64,000 bases of DNA from JBOGNO01 sp050747245 (GTDB lineage: Bacteria > Acidobacteriota > Terriglobia > Acidiferrales > UBA7541): NCBI GenBank assembly GCA_050747245.1, contig JBOGNO010000002.1, positions 62,001-126,000 on the forward strand, in the 5' to 3' direction. Each line of letters begins with the position of its first letter. Within the stretch, counting starts at the first letter, position 1. Positions 7,271-15,183 of this stretch are shown here, piece by piece. Under the pieces are notes generated by a model. It ran no database searches. It was not told the DNA's origin and saw only the letters and a program-made list of their open reading frames with translations. The position numbers and the translations under genes were made by a program.

Positions 7271-8656
7271 GTGAGAATTGCTATCGTTGGAGTCGGTTAC
7301 GTCGGTCTGGTCACCGGGAGTTGCCTCGCGGCCATCGGCCACGAAGTGACTAGTACGGATTGCGATGTCTCGAAGATTCGCACTCTTGAAGCGGGCAATT
7401 TGCCGATCTACGAGCCCGGCCTCGAAGAGGTTGTCTCCCGGGCTCGCGCAGCTGGCTTGCTCCACTTCTGCGAACGTCCTGCAGATGCAATCGCAGCTGG
7501 CGACGCCATTTTTATATGTGTGGGCACGCCACCGCTGCCTTCTGGTGACGCCGATTTGAGTGCGATCGATAATGTTGCCCGCCTCATTGCCTCCGAATCT
7601 CGTTCATCTAAGCTGGTCGTTGAGAAGAGCACCGTCCCCGCCCAAACCGGGCAGCAGCTCAAGAAAGCACTCGCAGTTTATGGGCGCAAGACCGGTGTCG
7701 ATTTCCGCGTTGCCTCCAATCCCGAGTTTCTTCGTGAGAGCACGGCAGTCGAAGATTTTCTCCATCCCGACCGTATCGTAATTGGTGTAGAAGACCAGGC
7801 TTCGGAACGGCAGCTGCGCGAAATCTATGAACCTCTGATCACGCAGAGTTTTCAGTGCCCCGTGCATCCCTCAGGCTGCTCCGAGGTCAGCGCCCCTCAA
7901 TGGGTGGTGACTACGATATCGAGCGCGGAACTCATCAAGCACGCTTCGAATTCCTTCCTGGCTCTTAAAATCTCCTACGCGAATCTCGTCGCCGATCTGG
8001 CCGAGCGGCTAGGGGCCAACGCGGAAGAAGTTCTGCATGCTGTCGGCCTCGATCCCCGCATTGGGCCCGGTTTCCTTCGCCCGGGGATCGGGTTCGGCGG
8101 ATTCTGCCTGCCCAAGGATGTTCAGGCCTTCACGCGGCTGGCCGAGCGAAACGGGATAGACTTTGCGATGCTCCGCGAGGCCGAACGCGTGAATCGTGAC
8201 CGGATTGATGCTTTCATTGAAAGAATGCGATCCGCTCTCTGGGTGCTTCGCGAAAAACAGATCGCCGTGCTGGGCCTCGCATTCAAACCCAATACGGACG
8301 ATATCCGATTCTCTCCCGCGCTCCAGTTGATTTCCCAATTGCATGCCGAAGGCGCCTGCGTCCGCGCGTATGATCCAGAGGCTATGGAGCGCGCCAGCAT
8401 GGTCGCGCCTGATGTGCGCTATTGTGCCGATGCCTACCAAGCAGTCAGTGGCGCAGACGCGCTGGTTATTGCAACAGAATGGGAGGATTTTCGTCGGCTG
8501 GATTGGAGACGCATCCACGAATCGATGGCGCGGGCCCTCGTCCTCGACGGTCGGAATCTGCTCTCGCCCGCAGATATGCGGGTTCTCGGTTTTGAATATC
8601 ATTCTATTGGTCGCCCGGCGACTGTCCCTGATGCAGTCTCAATAGCTGTCGCGTGA
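7271..8656 (+). CDS. ugd: UDP-glucose 6-dehydrogenase (UDPG/MGDP dehydrogenase family)
   Basis: A 461-residue cytosolic enzyme with a GTG start 9 bp after GAGGAG. The N-terminal NAD-binding motif is GVGYVGLVTGS (7-17). The catalytic cysteine lies in GIGFGGFCLPKD, where this protein has Phe in place of the usual Ser before Cys. The C-terminal domain includes LGLAFKPNTDDIRFSPA, typical of the family. It oxidises UDP-glucose to UDP-glucuronate with two NAD+, feeding acidic EPS. GDP-mannose dehydrogenase is the close alternative, but the family layout and the neighbouring EPS operon favour UDP-glucose. Confidence 0.88.
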   Translation: MRIAIVGVGYVGLVTGSCLAAIGHEVTSTDCDVSKIRTLEAGNLPIYEPGLEEVVSRARAAGLLHFCERPADAIAAGDAIFICVGTPPLPSGDADLSAIDNVARLIASESRSSKLVVEKSTVPAQTGQQLKKALAVYGRKTGVDFRVASNPEFLRESTAVEDFLHPDRIVIGVEDQASERQLREIYEPLITQSFQCPVHPSGCSEVSAPQWVVTTISSAELIKHASNSFLALKISYANLVADLAERLGANAEEVLHAVGLDPRIGPGFLRPGIGFGGFCLPKDVQAFTRLAERNGIDFAMLREAERVNRDRIDAFIERMRSALWVLREKQIAVLGLAFKPNTDDIRFSPALQLISQLHAEGACVRAYDPEAMERASMVAPDVRYCADAYQAVSGADALVIATEWEDFRRLDWRRIHESMARALVLDGRNLLSPADMRVLGFEYHSIGRPATVPDAVSIAVA

Positions 8657-9019
8657 TGCAACGCCCTCGGCATCCTCTCGCAGATTGCACTTAAGGACGC
8701 TGAGAGTACAAAATCTGCCGAAGTTGTTGAGACAAAAAATGCCAAGGCGGCTCAGAATTGCAGCCCGAATCGGAGGCAGCGTACATCCACACGCGATAAA
8801 CTCCTCGGCCTCCACGAAAATCAGGTTGCGTTGCCGTGAACAGCATCTGAATTCTTCTTCGCTGCTTCCCTATTCTCAAAACCGAGACATTACGCTCAAT
8901 AACTGGCCTCCTTGACGTGCGCGCGGATTTTTGAACCTAAACAGCAATCGCGGCGCGTTCGGGAACTCGGCGGGATCGCCTCGGCAATACTCGGCGTGCT
9001 GTGGGGTAGCCGATTATGG
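8657..9019. other. Intergenic region between ugd and the FecR/DUF6600 gene
   Basis: The 363 bp between these convergent genes hold no supportable gene. A minus-strand frame at 8691-8879 (62 codons) shows no family motif. The only structure seen is the stem-loop at 9004-9025. Confidence 0.5.
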
Positions 9020-9025
9020 CTACCC
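9004..9025 (-). terminator. Stem-loop at the 3' end of the FecR/DUF6600 gene
   Basis: GGGTAGCC and GGCTACCC form a perfect 8-bp stem around a 6-nt loop. The stop codon of the minus-strand gene lies inside it. No T-tract follows on either strand, so it is at best a weak or RNA-stabilising structure between convergent genes. Confidence 0.35.
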
Positions 9026-11230
9026 GCTTGAAGGACGGTCGTCCTTCTTCGGAGGAGGCTTCGTCTTATCCTTGTTCTGTTGTTGCTGCCTCTCCTGCTG
9101 CTGTTTCTGTTGCAACTGCTGCTGTTCCTGCGCGTGTTTCTGCTGCAATTCCTGAGTCTGCTGCTGATGCTGCTGCTCCAGTTGCTGCTGTCTGGCCTGA
9201 TCAGCCCTCTGTTGCTCCAATCGCTGGTGTTCCTGCTCTTGTTGTTGCTGGAGCCTCTGCCGATCCTGCTCTTGCTGAGCGCGCAGCCGTTCTTGCTCTT
9301 GCTGGTGCTGTTGATCCAATTGCGGATTCGATGTGCTTGGTGGAACCGGTCTGGCAATCGGCGGAAGCTCGTTAGGATGGACGGGAGCCGAAGGAGGCCG
9401 ATCAGGCGGCCGATTTTGTGGCCGCGCATTGTTCGGCGTCACCGGTTGGGTTGGAGGCTCAGAGGGATTATTGGGCGTCACAGGCCGGAAGGCCGGACGG
9501 TTCTCCGGTTGCGGAGCCGCTGGAGCAGTCGGAGGCTTGTTGACCTCCACTTGCCCAGGCCTGTTTGGTTGCACGGGTTGCACCTGTACCGGCCGATTCG
9601 CTGGGGCAGGATTATTAGTGGGCCGATTGCTCTGGGCACTTTGCGGTGTTGCAATCCTGGCGGGCGGAGCGATTTTTACGGGTGCCACCCGTTGCGCGGA
9701 TGCCGCCGGCTGGATCTGCCGCACCTGCGCTTGTGACAAAGGCTGTCCACCGTTGTTCTTAATGGCTTCCTGGCGTTTTTCGAACGCCGGAGGAGGCGGC
9801 GGTGGAGCAACTTTCGCAACTACCGCGCGGGTCTCGACCATGGTTGGCGGTTTGGCGGCAACATTCCTTCCAGTTCCAAGGACGGCCTGCTTGGCAGGCA
9901 CGACGGCAGGCGTAAACGCTCTTACTGGCGCGCTGGCCACGGCGTGCTCATCGACTTTCACACTATTTCTCGCCACCGGCTGCGCCGTCGTGAAAGCCTG
10001 GGAAGTCGTTGCCGCCACCGCTCCCGGGACCCTCTGGTTGACATAAGTGACATTCGTGACGTTCACGTTTTTGTTTACGATGGTGGTGTTGTAATAATTG
10101 TTCACCACTGTCGTGTTCACGGTGGTGTTCGAGACATTGATATTGTTGACGTAATTGCGGCTGACGCGATAAGAAGGAACGTACACCTCGCGGGGCCCCA
10201 AAGGGAACCACGCGATACCTCTTCCTCCGCCACCCACATTGACCCAGGCCACCAGCGCAGGCGCGTACACAGGCCGCACATAAACCACTCCTTCGGAGCG
10301 CGGTGGACATGGCACCCAGCCCCACGACCCGCGGACCGAAACCCAACGGCCATAGTGAAACGGGGCGAAGCCCCACGGCTCATCATCCACCCAGGTATAG
10401 CCCCACGGCTCGATGTACGCCCAATGTCCATAGTGGTAGGGAGCCCAGCCGACGATCGCTGCGCGTGGGAACCACACGTTTCCGTATTCGGAGGTTGATT
10501 GCCACGCGCCGTTGTCATCAAGATCCTCGTAGCCGACGACGTCCTGCGAGACGTAACGAGAGGACGCAGAGCGCTCCCAGCGGTTATCCCGATTTGCGCA
10601 CCAGGCATCGAACTGATCTTCGTCACCTGAGCCATACTGTTCCGCATCCACATTCAGTTGGTCGGTGCCGGTGAAGGTGTCGTATTCGTTTGGGTGCACC
10701 GTGTAAGCTGTTCCCCCGCCGGTGACTTCGCCTTCGCCAGAGCGTACTTTAACGACGGTGGTATCGCCATTCTCATCCACGCTTAGGCGGTAAAGCCCCG
10801 GCCGCAGAATCGAGAACGCCAGGTTCGGCGTGTCCACTTCGTAAGTTTCATTGTCATCGAGGCGCCGCACACGAACTACCAGCGTGCCGGCGGACAATTG
10901 AATCTGCGTGACGGTGTCGCTCAAATTCAAGAAAGAGATGCCGGTGTTGTCGGAAAGCCGAATGAGCGAGCCATCGAGTTGCATCTCGACGCGGCCATCG
11001 CTATCCGACCAGAGTTTGTCACCGGTGGTCATAGGCCGATTGACAATCGCACTGACCCAATCCTCTGTGCCGGCGGGTTGGAAGGAAACGGAGCCCTGCA
11101 CATAGGCCAAACGGGCGACGCGCGATGGCGGATCTTCATCGTCGGCGGCAGCGCGTGGCGGCGCAAAGAGAGGCAGTGCGATCGCGATGCCGAAAAGGCT
11201 CAGCAATCTTAGCGAGTGTCTGCTGATCAT
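9020..11230 (-). CDS. Secreted FecR-domain/DUF6600 protein with Pro-rich and Gln-rich tail
   Basis: A 736-residue protein with a signal peptide (MISRHSLRLLSLFGIAIALP, cleavage near AAADD). A FecR-like beta domain spans about residues 38-190 (LAYVQGSVSFQPAG, WSDSDGRVEMQLDGS). A Trp/Tyr/Gly-rich DUF6600-type region follows (about 215-370; repeated HYGHWAYIEPWGYTWVDDEP-like units). Then come an Asn/Thr/Val-rich stretch (about 375-425), a Pro-rich region, and a final ~110 residues dominated by Gln, Glu and Arg (QQQEQEHQRLEQQ). No partner sigma factor or TonB receptor is adjacent, so a FecR anti-sigma role is not supported. An envelope or surface structural role is more likely. Confidence 0.75.
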   Translation of the reverse strand: MISRHSLRLLSLFGIAIALPLFAPPRAAADDEDPPSRVARLAYVQGSVSFQPAGTEDWVSAIVNRPMTTGDKLWSDSDGRVEMQLDGSLIRLSDNTGISFLNLSDTVTQIQLSAGTLVVRVRRLDDNETYEVDTPNLAFSILRPGLYRLSVDENGDTTVVKVRSGEGEVTGGGTAYTVHPNEYDTFTGTDQLNVDAEQYGSGDEDQFDAWCANRDNRWERSASSRYVSQDVVGYEDLDDNGAWQSTSEYGNVWFPRAAIVGWAPYHYGHWAYIEPWGYTWVDDEPWGFAPFHYGRWVSVRGSWGWVPCPPRSEGVVYVRPVYAPALVAWVNVGGGGRGIAWFPLGPREVYVPSYRVSRNYVNNINVSNTTVNTTVVNNYYNTTIVNKNVNVTNVTYVNQRVPGAVAATTSQAFTTAQPVARNSVKVDEHAVASAPVRAFTPAVVPAKQAVLGTGRNVAAKPPTMVETRAVVAKVAPPPPPPAFEKRQEAIKNNGGQPLSQAQVRQIQPAASAQRVAPVKIAPPARIATPQSAQSNRPTNNPAPANRPVQVQPVQPNRPGQVEVNKPPTAPAAPQPENRPAFRPVTPNNPSEPPTQPVTPNNARPQNRPPDRPPSAPVHPNELPPIARPVPPSTSNPQLDQQHQQEQERLRAQQEQDRQRLQQQQEQEHQRLEQQRADQARQQQLEQQHQQQTQELQQKHAQEQQQLQQKQQQERQQQQNKDKTKPPPKKDDRPSSG

Positions 11231-11412
11231 GAGATTTGTATCTCCTCAGTTTGACCGGGCTGGACCAAGTCTAACCTTTTTCTTTTCCTGAAGCACCCGC
11301 ACATGATGTTAACAAGCTTCAAGCGAAAATGTTCAATTTTGAAAAGCGGTCTGAGGGCACTACAGATCGCTTCAAATGACTGATACCGCGCGAGGGAGTT
11401 GGCGGTCTGCGG

Positions 11413-11601
11413 TTAAGTGGGGCGCGATTCCGATGGCTGGCTGTGCGGCTCGGATTCCGTGGGGAGATTCATATCCTGGCCGGCGATTTCTGGTTCGTTC
11501 TGCTTCGCGAGCTTTTTCTGGGCGCGGCGCTCCGCTTTGGCTCGTTGTTTTTCAAGGCGTTTCATTTCCTTTTGGCGTTTTTGGAATGTGATTCTGGCCA
11601 C
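11413..11601 (-). CDS. Small basic conserved protein
   Basis: A 62-residue protein. The N-terminal half is an almost pure basic helix (MARITFQKRQKEMKRLEKQR and on to AERRAQKKLAKQ); the C-terminal half is acidic and Ser/Pro-rich. From memory, similar short proteins occur across Acidobacteria without a known role. It is the last of a run of minus-strand small genes behind the cold-shock gene. Nucleic-acid binding is possible from charge alone but is not shown. Confidence 0.55.
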   Translation of the reverse strand: MARITFQKRQKEMKRLEKQRAKAERRAQKKLAKQNEPEIAGQDMNLPTESEPHSQPSESRPT

Positions 11602-11752
11602 GGGCCCTCCTCAAATTCAGATTACCAGCGTGATTCGTTCGGCTGGCGCGCAGATTCGCTTTCCGTCGTCTGATATCGTAGATTACCTACTAGATAGACT
11701 TTTCGTTTCTTGCTCATGCACGGCAGCCCGGACGCAAAATCCGCGCAAGTTT

Positions 11753-12082
11753 TTAGATGTGCTGCACAGGCTTGCGGCCGAACGAGTTCCGCGCAGATCG
11801 CGGCGCATGCGCGCTGCGGTAATCCTCCAGCTCCGCGTCCGTGATGCGGAAGTGGGAACTGAGCGGATGATTGGCGCAGGCGGATAGTTCGCGCCGGAGC
11901 TTGGCCGAGCACACGTCGGGAGCATCTTGGTAGCGAACGCGGTGCTCGTTAAAGGCTTGGTTCGCGATCGTCAGCGTGAATTCGCGCGGATCAGTGGAAG
12001 ATTCACGCACTGTAAAGGTGTACTCGCGGACCAGCGCTTTCACCTCAAATCCGACAAACTGCACCATGATTTCGTTGCTCAT
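11753..12082 (-). CDS. Conserved hypothetical protein
   Basis: A 109-residue protein I do not recognise. It begins MSNEIMVQFVGFEVKALVREYTF and is rich in short beta-like segments, with no signal peptide or membrane helix. Its ATG overlaps the stop of the upstream gene by 4 bp (12079-12082), which strongly suggests a real, translationally coupled pair. A competing frame (11622-11912) over the 3' half lacks such support. Confidence 0.6.
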   Translation of the reverse strand: MSNEIMVQFVGFEVKALVREYTFTVRESSTDPREFTLTIANQAFNEHRVRYQDAPDVCSAKLRRELSACANHPLSSHFRITDAELEDYRSAHAPRSARNSFGRKPVQHI

Positions 12083-12381
12083 CGCGAACCAGCGACGGGC
12101 GCCGAAGCAACAGCGGCGATGGCTGGAGCCGCCTTTTTGGTTCTCTTTCCTCGCCGCCTTTTGGGCGGCGTTCCTTCCGCAGGCTCAACCACCATGATGC
12201 TGGTGACAAATATCTTCATTCCATGGAGATCGAAATCAATGGAGGTTCGTTCAGAATCCGATTCGGTGACGACACCAAGCCCATACTGGAAGTGCTTGAT
12301 GTACGCCCCTTCTGTGAGAGCTTTCAAGAGGCCTCCTATCGGTAAATCGAATGTGGTGCGAAAACTAGAAGAGCCCACCAT
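12079..12381 (-). CDS. Conserved hypothetical protein with basic Ala/Lys tail
   Basis: A 100-residue protein. The core GAYIKHFQYGLGVVTESDSE and IDFDLHGMKIFVTSIMVVE resembles a small SH3-like or DUF3553-type fold that tracks a conserved 'KHFQYGLGVVTESD' pattern (from memory). The tail PPKRRRGKRTKKAAP is strongly basic. The start could be internal, because the first ~25 residues match the pattern poorly. It lies 21 bp downstream of the cold-shock gene and is probably co-transcribed with it. No function can be assigned. Confidence 0.6.
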   Translation of the reverse strand: MVGSSSFRTTFDLPIGGLLKALTEGAYIKHFQYGLGVVTESDSERTSIDFDLHGMKIFVTSIMVVEPAEGTPPKRRRGKRTKKAAPAIAAVASAPVAGSR

Positions 12382-12402
12382 GGGCGGGCCCTCCCTTGCA
12401 AA

Positions 12403-12606
12403 CTACAGACTGGAGACGTTCGACGCCTGTAAGCCTTTGGGGCCGGAGGTCACTTCGAACTCAACGGCCTGGCCTTCGTTCAGCGACTTGTACCCATCCG
12501 CCTGAATGGCGGAGAAGTGGACGAATACGTCTTCGCCCGATTGGCGTTGGATGAATCCAAAGCCCTTACTGGCATTGAACCACTTTACTGTTCCTTGTTC
12601 TTTCAA
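12403..12606 (-). CDS. CspA-family cold-shock protein
   Basis: A 67-residue single cold-shock domain. Both RNA-binding motifs are present: KGFGFIQ (RNP1) and DVFVHFSAI (RNP2), in the order and spacing of CspA. The start codon is TTG at 12606, preceded by a purine-rich AAGAGAGAAAAAAG. Such proteins bind single-stranded RNA/DNA, melt RNA secondary structure and can act as antiterminators. The leader carries a complete intrinsic terminator (12659-12693), so the gene is probably controlled after transcription starts. It heads a run of small minus-strand genes. Confidence 0.92.
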   Translation of the reverse strand: MKEQGTVKWFNASKGFGFIQRQSGEDVFVHFSAIQADGYKSLNEGQAVEFEVTSGPKGLQASNVSSL

Positions 12607-12658
12607 CTTTTTTCTCTCTTATATTTGAGCTATTTGATGTCTTTCCACGGCCTCCAGC

Positions 12659-12693
12659 AAAAAAAACGGCCCGCAAGTGTGGACTTGCAGGCC
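12659..12693 (-). terminator. Intrinsic terminator inside the cold-shock gene leader (candidate attenuator)
   Basis: On the minus strand an 11-bp stem (GGCCTGCAAGT with ACTTGCGGGCC, one mismatch) with a 4-nt loop is followed by G and eight T residues. It lies 53 bp upstream of the cold-shock start codon and about 40 nt downstream of a promoter-like sequence. No minus-strand gene lies upstream that it would otherwise terminate, which favours an attenuator. Confidence 0.7.
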
Positions 12694-12737
12694 TTCAAGA
12701 AATCTAAAGGTTTTACAAGCGCAACAAACGCAAGTTC

Positions 12738-12766
12738 AAGATAGCACACTAATCCGGCATCGTCCA
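12738..12766 (-). promoter_or_regulatory. Candidate promoter of the cold-shock gene
   Basis: On the minus strand an extended -10 element (TGC then TATCTT, the latter at 12738-12743) has a weak -35 (TGGACG, 12761-12766) at 17-bp spacing. Predicted start of transcription is near 12731, giving a ~125-nt leader that contains the terminator. By-eye match only. Confidence 0.4.
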
Positions 12767-13058
12767 GCGAAATCTTTCAACTAATTATCTGCTGCGATGT
12801 CGGTTCAACCAAGCTCCAGGGAGTGGCACTCTGAGCTGGAAACGAGGCGGGGCCTGAACTCATTCGACACCGGGCCCAGGGAGGCCGGGCGCCAAGGCGC
12901 AATTCCGAGTATAAAGACCAAACTTTTCCAACTGCTTGCGAATGCGCAGGCCCATTCTTGGGTAAGGCCGTGGAATTCGCAAACCATTTCCCCTTCCATC
13001 CGCGTGCGAGGCCACTGTCTGCTCGAGGCTTACGACAGGCCATCGTGATGCCCATCAC
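12767..13058. other. Intergenic region between csp and tetR promoters
   Basis: About 290 bp between divergent promoters. A minus-strand frame at 12777-13058 (93 codons) shows no motif, no good ribosome binding site and no homology that I recognise; I see nothing else of note. Confidence 0.5.
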
Positions 13059-13087
13059 TTGACAGGGTTAGATTGATGACCTACAGT
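13059..13087 (+). promoter_or_regulatory. Promoter of the tetR-efflux operon
   Basis: TTGACA at 13059-13064, a 17-bp spacer, and TACAGT at 13082-13087. The -35 is perfect and the -10 matches 4 of 6 positions. Transcription would start near 13094, just upstream of the GTG at 13112. The operator palindrome covers the -10. Confidence 0.65.
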
Positions 13088-13107
13088 CATTTTTGACTTA
13101 AGGTCAT
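13076..13107. promoter_or_regulatory. TetR operator: 32-bp interrupted palindrome
   Basis: ATGACCT-aca-GTCA-tttt-TGAC-tta-AGGTCAT: 11 of 14 arm positions pair. It overlaps the -10 and start site of the promoter and ends 4 bp before the tetR start codon. This is the layout of an autoregulated TetR-family repressor. Binding itself is inferred. Confidence 0.6.
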
Positions 13108-13111
13108 TTCG

Positions 13112-13771
13112 GTGGACCATGCACTCCATCCGCGCCGCCAGCCAGTAGTAAGCATCAGTCGGCGCGCCCGTCGCGGCGCGGAAATTCGCCAGCGCATCTT
13201 TCGCTCCGCCATCCGGCTCTTTGCCGAGCGCGGCTACGTTCCCACTCGCGTCGAGGACATCACCGAAGCCGCCGACGTGGCCAAAGGCACCTTCTTCAAT
13301 TATTTCCCCTCCAAGGAACATCTGCTCATCCGTTTCGGCGAGGAACGCACCGGGCTCATCCGTGCCGCGCTGGACCGGGCCGTGCAGAGCGACTCGTCAA
13401 TCCACACGATTCTTGGCGATCTCTGGCGTGAGCAATCTAAAGAGCCCGGGCAAAGCCGGGAAATGGCTTCGAGCATGATGGTCACCATGCTGGGTTCCCC
13501 GGAAGTGAAAGAGCAAGTCTGCCTGTACATGCGGCGGAACCGGGGCCTGCTGGCAAAAATTATCGCGCTCGGGCAGAATCGGGGCGAAATCCGTCGCGAT
13601 CGGACGTCCCGAGATTTGGCCGGCGAATACCAGCGCATCTATTTCGGCGCGATGCTGATGTGGGTGCTTGACCGCAGGGAATCGCTCGCCGCTTGGCAGG
13701 ATGAATCGTTTTGTGTTTTCTGGGCATCTGTGGCAGCACATGGCAAGGTGCACAAAGGCAGGTCATCATGA
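13112..13771 (+). CDS. TetR/AcrR-family repressor of the downstream efflux operon
   Basis: A 219-residue regulator from a GTG start. The N-terminal TetR helix-turn-helix is clear: IRQRIFRSAIRLFAERGY (25-42), then VEDITEAADVAKGTFFNYFP (about 47-66). The C-terminal domain (ligand and dimer part) is diverged, as is usual. It overlaps the outer-membrane-factor gene by ATGA (13768-13771), so regulator and efflux genes form one coupled transcript. The palindrome over its own promoter suggests auto-repression lifted by an efflux substrate. The ligand is unknown. Confidence 0.88.
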   Translation: MDHALHPRRQPVVSISRRARRGAEIRQRIFRSAIRLFAERGYVPTRVEDITEAADVAKGTFFNYFPSKEHLLIRFGEERTGLIRAALDRAVQSDSSIHTILGDLWREQSKEPGQSREMASSMMVTMLGSPEVKEQVCLYMRRNRGLLAKIIALGQNRGEIRRDRTSRDLAGEYQRIYFGAMLMWVLDRRESLAAWQDESFCVFWASVAAHGKVHKGRSS

Positions 13772-15180
13772 ACTGGATGAGAGTGGCAGCACTGGCCCTC
13801 GGAATCTCTCTCTTCCCCGTCTCCTTATTCGCGCAGAGTCCGCCCTCCTCCTATGGGGCATCGCAGAATCCCTTTGCCGGGAGCGCGCCGGCGGGCAAGG
13901 CCACCGGTGAAGTACTCCAACTATCGTTTGATGACGCCATGCAGAGGGGCCTCAAGCAAAATTTGGGCACTTTGCTGACCGAAGAGGGAATTGGCGCGGC
14001 GAGAGGTCAACGATGGCGCGAACTGAGCAATCTCTTGCCCAACGTGACCACTCAAACATCCGAAAACGTCGCGGAGGTAAATCTTGCTGCACAGGGAATT
14101 AAAATCCACGTTCCCGGATTCGCATTTCCTAACATCGTAGGACCGTTCAGCTTCATCAATGCTCGCGCCTATTTCACACAAAACCTTTTCAACTGGCAGG
14201 ATATCCAAGGCACGCGCGCTGCGCAGCGGGGCATCCGCGCCGCCGAATATTCCTATCAGGATGCCCGCGAGATGGTCGTGTACGTCGTCAGCTACAATTA
14301 CTTGCTGGCGATCGCCGATGGAGCGCGCGTGGATACCGCAGAAGCGCAGGTGAAGTCCGCGCAAGCCATCTACGAACAAACCAGCGACCAGCACAATGCG
14401 GGCTTGGTGCCGGCCATAGATTCGCTGCGCGCACAGGTCGAACTACAAACCCTTCAACAGCAGCTCATCGTCGCACGCAACGACCTTGCCAAAGAAAAGC
14501 TCGCGCTCGCGCGGGCCATCGGACTGCCGCCCGGACAGGCCTTCGAAGTCACAGAGAAGGCGCCCTATGAACCGTTCACGGAAATGAGCCTCGATGAAGC
14601 CCTCGCCAATGCTTACCGGTCGCGCTCCGATTACCTCGCTTTGATGGAGCAGCTGCGATCCGCAGCACTCCAGCGCCGCGCGGCTTCGGCCGAGTATTTT
14701 CCGACACTCTCCACAAAAACAGACTATGGAGATATTGGCACGACGCTGGGCCACTCTCATGGAACCGTGGATTTTTCGGCCACGCTTACAGTCCCCATCT
14801 TTCTGGGCGGGCGCGTGAAGGGCGACGTGATGGTGGCTGAAGCGGCGCTCCAGCAGCAGCGCGCCCAATTGGAAAATCTTCGGGGGCAAATAGATCAGGA
14901 TGTGCGCTCGGCGATGCTCGATTTGCAGTCCGCCGCGGAACAGGTCAAAGTGGCGGAAAGCAACGTGGAACTTGCCGATCAAACGCTCGCGCAATCCCGC
15001 GACCGATTTGCTGCCGGCGTCACGGACACGGTGGAAGTGGTGCAGGCGCAGGAAGCGGTCGCGAGAGCGCATGAGTCCTACATTTCCAGCTTATACGCAT
15101 TCAATCTCGCCAAAATCGGACTCGCCAGGGCCATGGGCCTCGCACAGAAAAATGTCCAGCAGCTTTGGAAAGGAAATTAA
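13768..15180 (+). CDS. TolC-family outer-membrane efflux protein
   Basis: A 470-residue outer-membrane factor. The start is the ATG at 13768, which overlaps the tetR stop; a longer frame from 13711 lacks a signal peptide. The signal peptide is MNWMRVAALALGISLFPVSLFAQ. Two OEP repeats follow, rich in Ala/Gln coiled-coil helices (RVDTAEAQVKSAQAIYEQTS; VKVAESNVELADQTLAQSRD) with the family element DRFAAGVTDTVEVVQAQEAV near the end. It forms the trimeric exit duct for the tripartite pump with the two downstream genes. Confidence 0.9.
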   Translation: MNWMRVAALALGISLFPVSLFAQSPPSSYGASQNPFAGSAPAGKATGEVLQLSFDDAMQRGLKQNLGTLLTEEGIGAARGQRWRELSNLLPNVTTQTSENVAEVNLAAQGIKIHVPGFAFPNIVGPFSFINARAYFTQNLFNWQDIQGTRAAQRGIRAAEYSYQDAREMVVYVVSYNYLLAIADGARVDTAEAQVKSAQAIYEQTSDQHNAGLVPAIDSLRAQVELQTLQQQLIVARNDLAKEKLALARAIGLPPGQAFEVTEKAPYEPFTEMSLDEALANAYRSRSDYLALMEQLRSAALQRRAASAEYFPTLSTKTDYGDIGTTLGHSHGTVDFSATLTVPIFLGGRVKGDVMVAEAALQQQRAQLENLRGQIDQDVRSAMLDLQSAAEQVKVAESNVELADQTLAQSRDRFAAGVTDTVEVVQAQEAVARAHESYISSLYAFNLAKIGLARAMGLAQKNVQQLWKGN

Positions 15181-15183
15181 GCC

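Noticed and set aside
8691..8879. A 62-codon minus-strand frame in the ugd-FecR gap
   Set aside because: No motif, no clear ribosome binding site, and no neighbour relationship.
9080..9736. Long Leu-rich plus-strand frame opposite the FecR/DUF6600 gene
   Set aside because: It is the antisense of the Gln-rich tail (CAG-type codons read as CTG); a shadow, not a gene.
12777..13058. A 93-codon minus-strand frame upstream of csp
   Set aside because: Composition and content look random; it would place a gene across the csp/tetR control region.
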